64,000 nt of DNA, from IMG/VR virus record IMGVR_UViG_3300032214_001486, positions 40,975 to 104,974 of that record; one strand, 5' to 3'. Numbering within the stretch: position 1 is the stretch's first letter; the number at the start of each line of letters is the position of its first letter. The DNA comes from a virus. Below are positions 1 to 6,697 of the stretch, piece after piece. Both the position numbers and the translations under genes were made by a program. Below the pieces are notes generated by a model. It was given only the letters and a program-made list of their open reading frames with translations, searched no databases and was not told the origin of the DNA.

Positions 1-1293
1 GACGTGCTTTTGGGCGTACAGGACGCCGCGAAGGTGGCAGAACGGACGATCAAGGCCAAGGCCAAGGGCGCAAAAGAGATCATCGACCAGACCAGCGCGA
101 CGCTGACGGTTGATTTTGCACCCGAGGCAGAAAAGGAAGCCGAGGACAAGATCAACGCCTTGAACGAAAAGTTGGCGAACCTGCGCGTTGCTCGCAAGCC
201 CCCGCCGGCTAAGCCTGCGGGTCTGAGCAAGGCTACGTTTGAGGCCAAAATCAACGCTTTGGTGGATACGATCAACAAGGGGGAACAGCACCTTGCCGAC
301 GTGGCCGGGCAGTACCAGAAGTTGAGCGAGGATTTGGCTAATCCTGGCTTGACCACCCCGCCGGCCCGCACCATCGACCCGGCGCAGGTCGAGGGGGTCA
401 TCGCCGCGGACGGAACCTATGCCTTCCACCAGCAGCACGCGGAATTGGCCCATTGTATTGTGTGCTGGCAGCCCTGGCAGCCGGGGAGCGAGGTTTTGGC
501 CGCCCGGCGTCAGACCATTTCCGGTCTGCTGACTGCGTACCGCGAGCAAGAACAGAAGATTAGTGATCAGGCGAGTTGGGTCCAGACCGCCAACACCCGG
601 ATGCAAGAGCTTATGCGGCAGGGAAACACCCTGCACCAGATGAACGTAGCCAATCGAGCCGCGGCGGAAGCCTTCGCAGCGCAGTACCAAGCTGCGGGCG
701 AGGAAGAACAAGAGCAGCCCGTTGACTTTTCCGAGATCGACCGGCAGATCAACGAAGTTATGACACAATTGGCTGATGCCCGTAAGGGGCTGACGGAAAT
801 TCAGCAGACCCGCGCGAGTTGGGCCCTGGTACGCAAGGCACAGAAGCAAATCATCGAAGCCAAGCGGGAGTCCGAGGCTGCGAAGAATTTGGCCGAGGAG
901 GCGGGTTCTGTCGCCGATGCTCTGCTCTCGCAGGGTCGCGCCGGGTTTGTTAGCCGGGTTCAAGCCTTCCTGCCGCCGGACGATGAATTCGACGTGGTGC
1001 TCAAAGACGGCAAGCGTTCCGTCTGTATGTTTGGGTTCCGGCGAAACGGGGTGCTGCACACGGCGTTGTCGGGCGCGGAATGGGCCCGGCTGACGATTGC
1101 GTTGGGCGCCGCCATCATCCCCACCGAAGGGCGGGTACTGGCTATTCTTACACCCGAAGAACGGGCGTTTGACGCCGATACGCTGGGCGAAGTCATGGAA
1201 GCCTTGAAAGCAGCCCCCGGCCAAGTTATCCTCACCTCGCCAGTAGAGCCCCCGAGCCCGATTGAGGGCTGGACGATGCTTAGACGCGGGTAG
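1..1293 (+). CDS. Rad50/SbcC-like ATPase, C-terminal half (5' partial)
   Basis: The reading frame is open to base 1, so the N-terminus with the Walker A motif lies outside the window. What remains is a long coiled coil interrupted near residue 150 by a CIVC motif, which fits the zinc hook at the turn of a Rad50-type coil. The second coil is followed by LSGAEWARL (about residue 355), an ABC-type signature, and then by VLAILTPEERAFD where the Walker B and D-loop belong. The tail GQVILTSP...GWTMLRRG resembles the end of phage AAA ATPases of this type. Such proteins work with an Mre11/SbcD-type nuclease in DNA-end processing or recombination. The usual acidic Walker B pair is replaced by TPEE, so ATP hydrolysis may be altered. 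The family call is firm; the exact role is inference. Confidence 0.75.
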   Translation, partial: DVLLGVQDAAKVAERTIKAKAKGAKEIIDQTSATLTVDFAPEAEKEAEDKINALNEKLANLRVARKPPPAKPAGLSKATFEAKINALVDTINKGEQHLADVAGQYQKLSEDLANPGLTTPPARTIDPAQVEGVIAADGTYAFHQQHAELAHCIVCWQPWQPGSEVLAARRQTISGLLTAYREQEQKISDQASWVQTANTRMQELMRQGNTLHQMNVANRAAAEAFAAQYQAAGEEEQEQPVDFSEIDRQINEVMTQLADARKGLTEIQQTRASWALVRKAQKQIIEAKRESEAAKNLAEEAGSVADALLSQGRAGFVSRVQAFLPPDDEFDVVLKDGKRSVCMFGFRRNGVLHTALSGAEWARLTIALGAAIIPTEGRVLAILTPEERAFDADTLGEVMEALKAAPGQVILTSPVEPPSPIEGWTMLRRG

Positions 1294-1304
1294 AGGATTG
1301 TGGG

Positions 1305-1613
1305 ATGGATACGCTTGACGCGCTTAGGTTGATCGGAATTTACAGACTAAGCGAGTCAGGCCGCGAAGATACCGCGATACTGCGCCTTCGGGATTTAATC
1401 TTAGAGAGCGTAGAAGATCAGCGCACCGACGCCATTGAGGGGATAGACCTAAGCCGTCTATCCCCTCCGATTTTGTTTTGGCTATTGGCTTTCCTGCCCA
1501 GCGTAGGGTTAAAACGGAATGTCATCTATGCACGGGTCCAGGGGCAGGTATTGAATTTCCCCCGCCCCCGCCGTGTCCTCCCCTTCACCCTCGCCGTCGT
1601 TCCCGCCCCCTAA
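1305..1613 (+). CDS. Small hypothetical protein, doubtful 3' half
   Basis: A 102-codon frame opens 12 bases after the ATPase stop with ATG. The first 45 residues (MDTLDALRLIGIYRLSES...) look like a normal soluble protein. The frame then runs straight through a strong terminator hairpin at 1439-1465 and overlaps the end of a better-supported minus-strand gene from 1509, where its sequence turns into Pro/Arg-rich shadow-like text. Either a short peptide is made and mostly truncated by termination, or the frame is spurious. No family is recognised. Confidence 0.3.
   Translation: MDTLDALRLIGIYRLSESGREDTAILRLRDLILESVEDQRTDAIEGIDLSRLSPPILFWLLAFLPSVGLKRNVIYARVQGQVLNFPRPRRVLPFTLAVVPAP
1439..1479 (+). 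terminator. Rho-independent terminator after the ATPase operon
   Basis: A perfect 10-bp stem (GGGGATAGAC at 1439-1448, GTCTATCCCC at 1456-1465) with a 7-base loop is followed by a T-rich run, TCCGATTTTGTTTT. This is a textbook intrinsic terminator for plus-strand transcription. It sits between the plus-strand ATPase and the convergent minus-strand gene that ends at 1509. Confidence 0.75.
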
Positions 1614-1811
1614 CCGCCAGCCGCAGACGGCGTGCTCGGCCCACCAGCGATCTGTTTTCAGCACGCGGAGCGCCCACAGGACCGCCCCCCGGCTCCGGTA
1701 GCCCCCGCCCTCGCCGTTCGCGCTCCGCACGAGCCTAACCCCGTCCTCCCAACGCAAGCCAAAACGGGAGGATTTGTAGCGGGCACCACAAACGCAGTTA
1801 TCCCCGTCCAC
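1509..1811 (-). CDS. Small Cys/His phage protein with SSB-like acidic C-terminal tip
   Basis: About 100 residues from a GTG at 1811; the start is uncertain (TTG at 1835 or a longer upstream frame are possible) because no clear ribosome site is visible. The core has CVCGARY, then YRSRGAVLWALRVLK, then WWAEHAVCG. This C..C...H..C layout with a conserved VLW...K..WW.EH matches a small family I know from many phages, where it is of unknown function and likely binds zinc. An acidic linker leads to the end ...DPCIDDIPF, which is nearly the C-terminal tip of bacterial SSB (DDDIPF), the docking peptide for replication and repair proteins. The gene lies downstream of a 27-codon membrane peptide and a minus-strand promoter at 2010-2038. 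Confidence 0.6.
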   Translation of the reverse strand: MDGDNCVCGARYKSSRFGLRWEDGVRLVRSANGEGGGYRSRGAVLWALRVLKTDRWWAEHAVCGWRLGGGNDGEGEGEDTAGAGEIQYLPLDPCIDDIPF

Positions 1812-1867
1812 CCAAGGTCCGGGCGAACGGGGCAAAGGCAGCAGCGCGTTAACGCTGCCCCGGCGGC

Positions 1868-1951
1868 CTAAACGGGAAGCCACATCGCCAGAAACAAAAG
1901 AGCCATGAAAAGGGCCACCCCGGCCGCGTCCTGCACGTCTTTCACGCTCAC
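1868..1951 (-). CDS. 27-residue single-pass membrane peptide
   Basis: A GTG at 1951 lies 5 bases after a GGGAG ribosome site and opens a 27-codon frame ending in GVALFMALLFLAMWLPV, a clean membrane segment. The frame is open further upstream, but a good minus-strand promoter at 2010-2038 limits the transcript to starts below about 2003. Repeated GTGAGC codons leave the exact start uncertain. Holins and small phage membrane peptides can have this size; nothing else supports a function. Confidence 0.4.
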   Translation of the reverse strand: MSVKDVQDAAGVALFMALLFLAMWLPV

Positions 1952-2009
1952 GCTCACTCCCTGGCCCGGTGGGCCCCGGCCCGGCGGGGGATTGCCGAGC
2001 GACAACACC

Positions 2010-2038
2010 CACCTATCAAGCCCCCGCTGACCTGTCAA
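2010..2038 (-). promoter_or_regulatory. Sigma70-like promoter, minus strand
   Basis: Read on the minus strand: TTGACA (2033-2038), 17-base spacer, TAGGTG (2010-2015). It would drive the small membrane peptide and the Cys/His protein to its left, and lies just upstream of, and divergent from, the metallopeptidase gene that begins at 2058. Confidence 0.6.
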
Positions 2039-2057
2039 GGGGGGAAGGTAAAAGAAC

Positions 2058-2492
2058 ATGAGCGCCCCCGCAAAACAGCGTCGGCAAGCAGCTTTTGAGG
2101 CCCTGGTCCGCAAGCGGGTCACGCAGGCGGGCGCGGCCTTCCCCGACTTGCCGCTGCGCGTGTCGGTGTCGCTGGGCGATCCCGCGGAATTTCCAGAAGA
2201 TCGTAACTACGCATATTCTGCCTGGGACGGGGACTCAGCTTCTATCGTTTTCTCGCCAAAGGTGCTCGACGCGGACGCGGAGCAGCAGGACGCGCTATTG
2301 CGGCATGAATTGTCGCACGCGGTTTTGCAGCACGCCGGGCTCCCCCACAGCGAAAGGGACTGCGACGACGCAGCAGAGCGTATTTTTGGTGACCCTCTGT
2401 ATTATGATCACCGGGACGTGCAGACCTTGAACCCCCGCGCCCCCGGCGCCCGCCGGCCGCGGCCCGCCTATCTGCCGACAGGGGAGGAATAA
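2058..2492 (+). CDS. Small HExxH zinc metallopeptidase-like protein
   Basis: 144 residues starting at ATG after an AAGG-rich leader. The motif RHELSHAVLQHAG (about residues 82-94) is an HExxH zinc site, and ERDCDDAAERIFG follows 7 residues later, supplying an acidic third ligand as in gluzincin or ImmA/SprT-type domains. The protein is short for a full peptidase, so it may be a minimal phage form or a non-catalytic relative. The tail is Pro/Arg-rich. The stop overlaps the next start (TAATG), so the two are translationally coupled. Zinc-site recognition is firm; the substrate is unknown. ImmA-like proteins cleave repressors, but no repressor partner is adjacent. Confidence 0.75.
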   Translation: MSAPAKQRRQAAFEALVRKRVTQAGAAFPDLPLRVSVSLGDPAEFPEDRNYAYSAWDGDSASIVFSPKVLDADAEQQDALLRHELSHAVLQHAGLPHSERDCDDAAERIFGDPLYYDHRDVQTLNPRAPGARRPRPAYLPTGEE

Positions 2493-2953
2493 TGGTAATT
2501 GATCGGGATAGCGATGCGGGCGCTGCCGCGGGGAGCCTGGGCGGCCTGGGCGGCCTCGACACCCTGGGCGGCATTGAGCCTAACCTTGACTTTTTGGGCG
2601 CGGAGCCTGACAGCGCGGAGCCCCGGCCCGCGGAGCCTGTCTACGCCCTTGTGCAGCATGGGCCTTGCCCTGCCGTTGGTGTACCCGTGGGGGAGAGATA
2701 CCGGAATTATCTCTTTCCGCAGGCTGTCTGCGCCGATCTGAGGCTTAGGGGGCAAGTGGGGGAGATCAAGTATGGGCACGGGCTGACCGTGGGCTGGAAC
2801 GCAGCAGACACCGCGCTATATCAGGAAATTTTGGACGGCTGCCAGTATGCAGTCGCGGGGCAACGGGTTATCCTCGCCCACGTCTTAGCGTGGCTGGCTT
2901 TTTGGCTTCGATTTAGCCTGCACCACGCTTGGCTTAGGGGGAACGGTGGGTAG
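2492..2953 (+). CDS. Hypothetical protein with hydrophobic C-terminus
   Basis: 153 residues. The start overlaps the peptidase stop by one base and has a GGAGG site, so the start is well supported. The first 50 residues are Gly/Leu-rich (SLGGLGGLDTLGGIE) and Glu/Pro-rich (AEPDSAEPRPAEP). A compact middle part (YRNYLFPQAVCADL, GLTVGWNAADTALYQEIL) is followed by VILAHVLAWLAFWLRFSL, a possible membrane segment near the end. It overlaps the recombinase start by 8 bases. No family is recognised. Confidence 0.65.
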   Translation: MVIDRDSDAGAAAGSLGGLGGLDTLGGIEPNLDFLGAEPDSAEPRPAEPVYALVQHGPCPAVGVPVGERYRNYLFPQAVCADLRLRGQVGEIKYGHGLTVGWNAADTALYQEILDGCQYAVAGQRVILAHVLAWLAFWLRFSLHHAWLRGNGG

Positions 2954-3779
2954 TGACGGCGAAAAGTTGGCCGGTTTTGACGATTATCTCAGGGACCGCG
3001 GGTTGAGCGCAAACACCCGCCGCAGCTACTTAAACGTAGCCATTCAAGCGGGGCAAGAACCAGAGGCGACGCTGCGCTGGTATACCGGCTTGCTTGCGAA
3101 ACGGGCGCCCATCGGCACAGTCCAGCAGGCTCGCTCTGCGCTGGCCCGCTGGTACACCTACCTTAAACAGCCCGAGCACATCGTCGCTCTGCCCCCAGCC
3201 CGCGGCAAACAGCGGGAGCATCGCCAAGGGCTCACCGATGGTCAGTTAGGGCTATATTTATCGGAAGCAGACAAGCAAAAAGAGCCTGCGCGCACCATTC
3301 TCGCTCTACTGCCCCGGACGGGGTTGCGTATCTCAGAGATATGCCAATTGCGGTTAGATCAAGTCAAAAGTACCGAGGAAGTTCACTACTTTAGCTTCCG
3401 AGGCAAGGGGGATAAGCCGCGCGTTGTGCCGCTCGGGGCAGAAGGCTTAGCCGTGCTGCGGGCTTACCTTGACTGGCGGGCCAAGCGAAAAGCCCTCGCC
3501 GCGTCGCCCTTCCTGTTTCCCGGCCGCGGAGGCTCGCACTACCGGCCCAATACCATCCGTAGGGTCTGCGCAGATATTCAGCAGGGTTGTCCTGACCTTG
3601 ATGGTCTGTCCCCTCACGTTCTGCGCCACACTTACGCCACCAGGGCCGTTGTCAACGGGGTCGATTTGGCCCGCCTCCAAAAACTTTTGGGTCACGGCTC
3701 TATCCGTACCACTGAGCGTTACTTGCACCCGACCGTGCAAGACCTCTCGGCGGCGGTTACAAAGGTCGCGGGACTTTGA
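2946..3779 (+). CDS. Tyrosine recombinase / integrase (XerC-like)
   Basis: 277 residues from GTG. The N-terminal half is a core-binding SAM-like domain (DYLRDRGLSANTRRSYLNV). The catalytic domain has the full set of residues: R128 in RTGLRIS, K154 in FRGKGDKPR, H224 and R227 in SPHVLRHTY, H250 in LLGHGS and nucleophile Y259 in ERYLHP. It would cut and rejoin DNA at paired inverted sites for integration, dimer resolution or inversion. The size and single core domain are XerC/D-like, without an arm-binding domain. It lacks the extra segment typical of integron integrases. Repeated long palindromes about 1.7-2.4 kb downstream are candidate target sites, but no direct evidence links them. Confidence 0.95.
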   Translation: MGSDGEKLAGFDDYLRDRGLSANTRRSYLNVAIQAGQEPEATLRWYTGLLAKRAPIGTVQQARSALARWYTYLKQPEHIVALPPARGKQREHRQGLTDGQLGLYLSEADKQKEPARTILALLPRTGLRISEICQLRLDQVKSTEEVHYFSFRGKGDKPRVVPLGAEGLAVLRAYLDWRAKRKALAASPFLFPGRGGSHYRPNTIRRVCADIQQGCPDLDGLSPHVLRHTYATRAVVNGVDLARLQKLLGHGSIRTTERYLHPTVQDLSAAVTKVAGL

Positions 3780-3794
3780 TTAGAGGGGGGTAAT

Positions 3795-4580
3795 ATGTCA
3801 AAGGCAGAAAAGGTACGCGCTCTATTCCGCACCGCGGCTGATTTTGGGGCGACTGAGAATGAGCGGCAGGTAGCGGAACGCTTTGCGTGGGAGCTACTGC
3901 GAAAGGACGAAAGCCTAATCCAAGAAATTGCGGCCTCTGTGTTGCAGGAGGCCCAAGATCAGGGGCGGGAGCCTCAGTGGCCCTCACCGTTGTTCTTCGA
4001 CGTGTGGACCCGTACCCAGCAGGCCAAGGCGGCCCAGGCATCCGAGGCCCGCCGGCAGGAGCAGGAGCGCAAGCAAGCTGGCGCCCGCGCTCGCGCACAA
4101 GCTGCCGCTGACGCTCGCGCGGCGGGGTTGCGGGCTGCCGCGGCGGCTGCTGCTGCCTCCGCTGCCGCTGCCGCTGGGCCCCCGCCGGGTTGGGTGCCGC
4201 CGGGTCTGCCGCCGGGGCCGCCGCCGGGCCCACCACCGGGACCGCCGCCGGGTTGGGTGCCGCCGGGTTGGGCTCCGCCGGGTTGGGCCCCGCCGCCTGC
4301 TGAAAATCGGTGGGAGCGGCTGAAGAACGTGGCCGCGGAATGGATCGGGGACACCTTAGAGGAAGTCGCGGACGGGCTCAACCTTGTCGAGCAGATCAAC
4401 GAGGAAGTAAACGTCAGGATTTCCGACACAAGCAAAACGGTGACCGTCAAAGTCACCTTCCCCGTTGAATTGGTGCGGGAAATCTACGAAGAACATGGAA
4501 ATTTAGATGAATTCTCCCGGCTTGTCGGGGTGAAGATGGGCGAGGATCTGGCCCAGGCTTTCCGCGACTCGGGGTACTGA
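3795..4580 (+). CDS. Hypothetical protein with poly-Ala and Pro-Pro-Gly-Trp repeats
   Basis: 261 residues with a ribosome site (GAGGGGGG) upstream of ATG. The first 40 residues (KVRALFRTAADFGATENERQ) resemble the start of DUF2786-type domains, a weak similarity. A charged Ala/Arg helix runs into poly-Ala, then a low-complexity tract of PPG and PPGW units at about residues 128-168, whose DNA is a tandem repeat (about 4177-4296). A compact C-terminal domain (VTVKVTFPVELVREIYEEHG) ends the protein. The modular layout suggests two domains joined by an extended linker; the function is unknown. Confidence 0.7.
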   Translation: MSKAEKVRALFRTAADFGATENERQVAERFAWELLRKDESLIQEIAASVLQEAQDQGREPQWPSPLFFDVWTRTQQAKAAQASEARRQEQERKQAGARARAQAAADARAAGLRAAAAAAAASAAAAAGPPPGWVPPGLPPGPPPGPPPGPPPGWVPPGWAPPGWAPPPAENRWERLKNVAAEWIGDTLEEVADGLNLVEQINEEVNVRISDTSKTVTVKVTFPVELVREIYEEHGNLDEFSRLVGVKMGEDLAQAFRDSGY

Positions 4581-4609
4581 CCAAAATGTAACCGACGTGT
4601 CATCGGGGG

Positions 4610-4963
4610 TTATGGCGGGGTGTCGCCGGTCGAGTTGACAAATTGAATGGACAAGATCGGCGTACCCGCCCCGTTGTTTTTGACCCGCATGACGATAGAG
4701 CTAATGCCCCCAAAACGTCCACAGGGGCGATACTTTGCCGTGCCAATTCTCAGCGTGACAGCCGAGCCGGGAGGCACGATGACAGAATTTGCAGTCGTAA
4801 GCGCCGTGGCGGTGCTCACAAAGCCAAAGAGGGCCGAGTTTGTACCGTCCTCGTTGTAAACAATGACGGTGTGGCAGTTGTCCGAGGGTTGTGTCCCCAC
4901 GGTCGCGGTTGCCGCCCCCGTTGTGACTTCAACCGTATCCATCAGGTTCGTACTTAAAGCCAT
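4610..4963 (-). CDS. Beta-rich probable virion protein, 117 aa
   Basis: Start chosen at ATG 4963 (MALSTNLMDTVEVTTG), 8 bases after a GAGGG site; longer upstream frames lack one. The sequence alternates polar and hydrophobic residues with many T, V and G (VTTGAATATVGTQPSDNCHT, SVIVPPGSAVTLRIG), typical of a small beta-sandwich such as a phage decoration or spike protein. VPPG resembles loops in the 127-aa beta-rich gene at 40950-41333. It diverges from the HTH gene at 5019 across 55 bases. Structural role is inferred from composition only. Confidence 0.65.
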   Translation of the reverse strand: MALSTNLMDTVEVTTGAATATVGTQPSDNCHTVIVYNEDGTNSALFGFVSTATALTTANSVIVPPGSAVTLRIGTAKYRPCGRFGGISSIVMRVKNNGAGTPILSIQFVNSTGDTPP

Positions 4964-5018
4964 GTTGAGCCCTCGACGGGAGAATGATAGGCATAGCACA
5001 CCCTTGGAGGCCGCCGCT

Positions 5019-5468
5019 ATGCACAACGAAGATCAAAAAGTCGGTCAAGGCTCCGAGGGCGTTCTCGGGGCGACCCGCAAGCCAATGTATCACGGGGGAC
5101 TAAAAGAGCGCAAGGGCAAGGTTTTCCCGGCTAAGACCCTGGAACAAATGCGTACCGACCTTGATCTGACCGTGGAGGACTTCGCGCGCCTGCTCGGGTT
5201 GAGCTTCATGGCGGTCTACAATTGGGAACGGGGCGGCGGCATGGTGGAGGTGTCCGACCTTCAATCCCGCATCCTGACCGCCCTTAATCACATGACCGTG
5301 GCGCACCCGGACCTGTATTGGGCCGACGACGTGAGCAAGGCTGTGGTCAATCAGGGCGGTCTGTACGGGCTCTACAAGCTGTTGACGCACTACTACCGCT
5401 CCCTCGCCCAGCAGCAAGCCCAGCGTCGGGCCGCCCAGGCGCAAGCCGCCCTCGCGGACGCCCCGTAA
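5019..5468 (+). CDS. HTH (XRE-like) DNA-binding protein
   Basis: 149 residues from ATG 5019, 8 bases after GGAGG. Residues about 43-72 (QMRTDLDLTVEDFARLLGLS, then FMAVYNWERG) fit a Cro/C1-type helix-turn-helix including the usual recognition helix and a W after it. An Ala/Gln-rich helix closes the protein. It probably regulates transcription; the many palindromes just downstream (5504-5768) and the divergent 55-base promoter gap upstream are possible operators. Known: XRE domains bind palindromes. Inferred: these targets. Confidence 0.75.
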   Translation: MHNEDQKVGQGSEGVLGATRKPMYHGGLKERKGKVFPAKTLEQMRTDLDLTVEDFARLLGLSFMAVYNWERGGGMVEVSDLQSRILTALNHMTVAHPDLYWADDVSKAVVNQGGLYGLYKLLTHYYRSLAQQQAQRRAAQAQAALADAP

Positions 5469-5503
5469 GCCACGTAAGCCCTTGATTTCATGGGTTTTTC
5501 GAT

Positions 5504-5581
5504 ATGATCGGGGCTTGAACGGTGCGTGCTGCCGGCGCGGTGTGCGCCGACGCTCGGGCGCTGCGTTCACACCCCGATCAT
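5504..5581. repeat. Palindromic element A
   Basis: Two 18-base arms, ATGATCGGGGCTTGAACG (5504-5521) and its inverted partner (5564-5581), match at 16 of 18 positions around a 42-base centre. The centre holds an inner hairpin with a perfect 6-bp stem, CGGCGC/GCGCCG (5533-5538, 5544-5549). A weak promoter-like pair (TTGATT at 5482, TATGAT at 5503, 15-base spacer) overlaps the left arm. The 310-base stretch 5469-5778 has no gene; it is filled by this element, the inverted repeat at 5583-5617, a short one around 5620-5642 (GAATAG/CTATTC), and element B. Confidence 0.75.
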
Positions 5582-5582
5582 C

Positions 5583-5617
5583 GTGTATGGCGATAATGTA
5601 CCCTTATCACCACACAC
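5583..5617. repeat. Inverted repeat between the two palindromic elements
   Basis: Arms GTGTATGGCGATAA (5583-5596) and TTATCACCACACAC (5604-5617) pair at 12 of 14 positions around a 7-base loop. It could be an operator for the adjacent HTH protein or part of a larger folded structure. No T-run follows, so it is not an obvious terminator. Confidence 0.55.
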
Positions 5618-5658
5618 CAGAATAGGCTGCTGGACGCTATTCTCGCACTTTCGATCCG

Positions 5659-5768
5659 TGATCGGGGCTTGAACGGGGCCGCCCTGCTCAGCCGGCGTGC
5701 GCGGTGTGCTGGGCGCGGTTATGCGCTCGGGTCAAGGCCCAACGTACAGAGCGTTCAAGACCCGATCA
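5659..5768. repeat. Palindromic element B, second copy
   Basis: Arms TGATCGGGGCTTGAACG (5659-5675) and CGTTCAAGACCCGATCA (5752-5768) pair at 16 of 17 positions. The left arm is identical to 17 bases of element A's left arm. The 76-base centre differs from A but shares CGCGGTGTGC and GCGCTCGGG, so A and B are diverged copies. B ends 10 bases before the start codon of the next gene. Confidence 0.75.
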
Positions 5769-5778
5769 TGGTGCAATT

Positions 5779-6180
5779 ATGCCAAAGAAGAAGCCCTCAG
5801 CCACCACGTCGGCCACCACGTCGGCCACCACGCCAGAGAACAATCCGGGGGCGTGGGTGCTACGGGCCCCAGACTGGACCGGGGATGCGGAGGCGATCCG
5901 AGCGGACGGGTTGATCGTGGACGTGCGGGAGCGCGGGGCTCAGCTTACGCTTAAATCCCCCCTCGGGGACGTTGTACCCTTGACCCCTAAAGACGTAGCC
6001 GGGTTGGAGGCTTGGTTAGGGGGGCCTTTCGAGCCTTTGTTCCCCCCGGATATATCTACCCCCTGCTTCTACATTCCAGCGAAATACTACACGTCCTCCG
6101 CGCAGCTACGGGCCAAGTTAGATCAGCTTATGCCTGCCCCCCTTCGGGTGTGGGTAGCAGGCCGCGCCTGGGGTGCGTAG
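5779..6180 (+). CDS. Hypothetical protein between palindromic repeats
   Basis: 133 residues from ATG 5779 (MPKKKPSATTSATTS), chosen because the upstream frame reads through element B. There is no good ribosome site. The Lys/Thr-rich start contains a tandem SATT repeat. The middle (GAWVLRAPDWTGDAEAIRAD, AQLTLKSPLGDVVPLTPKDV) is a compact soluble domain. No family is recognised. The gene is bracketed by a full palindrome on the left and a matching right arm at 6202-6222, like a cassette. Confidence 0.55.
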   Translation: MPKKKPSATTSATTSATTPENNPGAWVLRAPDWTGDAEAIRADGLIVDVRERGAQLTLKSPLGDVVPLTPKDVAGLEAWLGGPFEPLFPPDISTPCFYIPAKYYTSSAQLRAKLDQLMPAPLRVWVAGRAWGA

Positions 6181-6201
6181 CCGGGCGTAGCCGGGTGCGT
6201 A

Positions 6202-6222
6202 GCGTTCAAGACCCGATCATGG
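6202..6222. repeat. Third copy of the palindrome right arm
   Basis: 21 bases (GCGTTCAAGACCCGATCATGG) are identical to 5751-5771. No matching left arm is evident upstream, where short GCGTAGCCGGG tandem units (about 6173-6202) occur instead. It appears to be a partial copy of the element, placed just after the small gene. Confidence 0.7.
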
Positions 6223-6226
6223 GGAA

Positions 6227-6265
6227 GTCAGCCAAAATGAGCCACGAAAGCCCACTTTGGCTGAC
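6227..6265. terminator. Hairpin between convergent genes
   Basis: A perfect 10-bp inverted repeat, GTCAGCCAAA (6227-6236) and TTTGGCTGAC (6256-6265), with a 19-base loop. It lies just after the plus-strand gene and just before the stop of the minus-strand gene at 6275. T-runs are poor on both sides, so terminator activity is likely but weak. Confidence 0.45.
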
Positions 6266-6274
6266 CGTGCCCAT

Positions 6275-6697
6275 TCACTGACCAAAGTAGAAGCCGACCG
6301 CCGTGGTAAACGCGCCAATGAGCGCGGTGACTGCGGGGATCACAATGCTGCGTACCCGTAGCTCCGTGAGTTGGGCCCCGCGGGCTTCCCGCTGCTCGTC
6401 GAGCTTGATCCTGCGCTCCTCTAAATCGTTCCGCCGCCGTTCCTGCTCAGCCATGCGCTCCAATGCCTCCGTTGTCCGCTCCATCAGCGGTTTGAGGCTC
6501 AGCAGATTTTCCGCGGTACGTTCCTCCGCGCTGCGGCTCGCTGCCATGCTTTCGACCACTTCGCGGACAAGGGCGGTCCACGCTTCCTCGACTGATAGCT
6601 GGTCGATATGCCCCTGCAAGAGCTTTGTTTCTTCTGGAAACGCAGGTTTCATGCGTTCCAGAATGAGCGCCACGTCCACGGCTTTCATGCGGGTCAT
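6275..6697 (-). CDS. Coiled-coil protein with C-terminal membrane anchor
   Basis: 140 residues; the start at 6697 overlaps the upstream stop (ATGA) and has a GGGGAG site. The body is an amphipathic helix rich in Glu and Arg (RRNDLEERRIKLDEQREARG), followed by SIVIPAVTALIGAFTTAVGF, one membrane segment ending four residues from the C-terminus. Coupled to the YkuD-like enzyme, it could be a holin, a pinholin-like factor or a spanin-type helper. The topology is clear; the lysis role is inference from the neighbour. Confidence 0.65.
   Translation of the reverse strand: MTRMKAVDVALILERMKPAFPEETKLLQGHIDQLSVEEAWTALVREVVESMAASRSAEERTAENLLSLKPLMERTTEALERMAEQERRRNDLEERRIKLDEQREARGAQLTELRVRSIVIPAVTALIGAFTTAVGFYFGQ

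Noticed and set aside
1478-1738. Plus-strand frames at 1478-1738 and 1632-1871
   Set aside because: They are antisense to the Cys/His-protein gene, very Pro/Arg-rich and lack ribosome sites.
4177-4296. Collagen-like fibre in the PPG-repeat protein
   Set aside because: The units are PPG/PPGW with irregular spacing and cover only about 40 residues, too short and irregular for a collagen triple helix.
5504-5768. tRNA or tRNA-like gene in the palindromic region
   Set aside because: No T-arm consensus (GGTTCGA..CC), no acceptor stem with CCA and no cloverleaf spacing could be found.
5504-6222. Palindromic repeats as integron attC sites
   Set aside because: The arms lack the RYYYAAC and GTTRRRY cores, and the recombinase lacks the extra segment of integron integrases.
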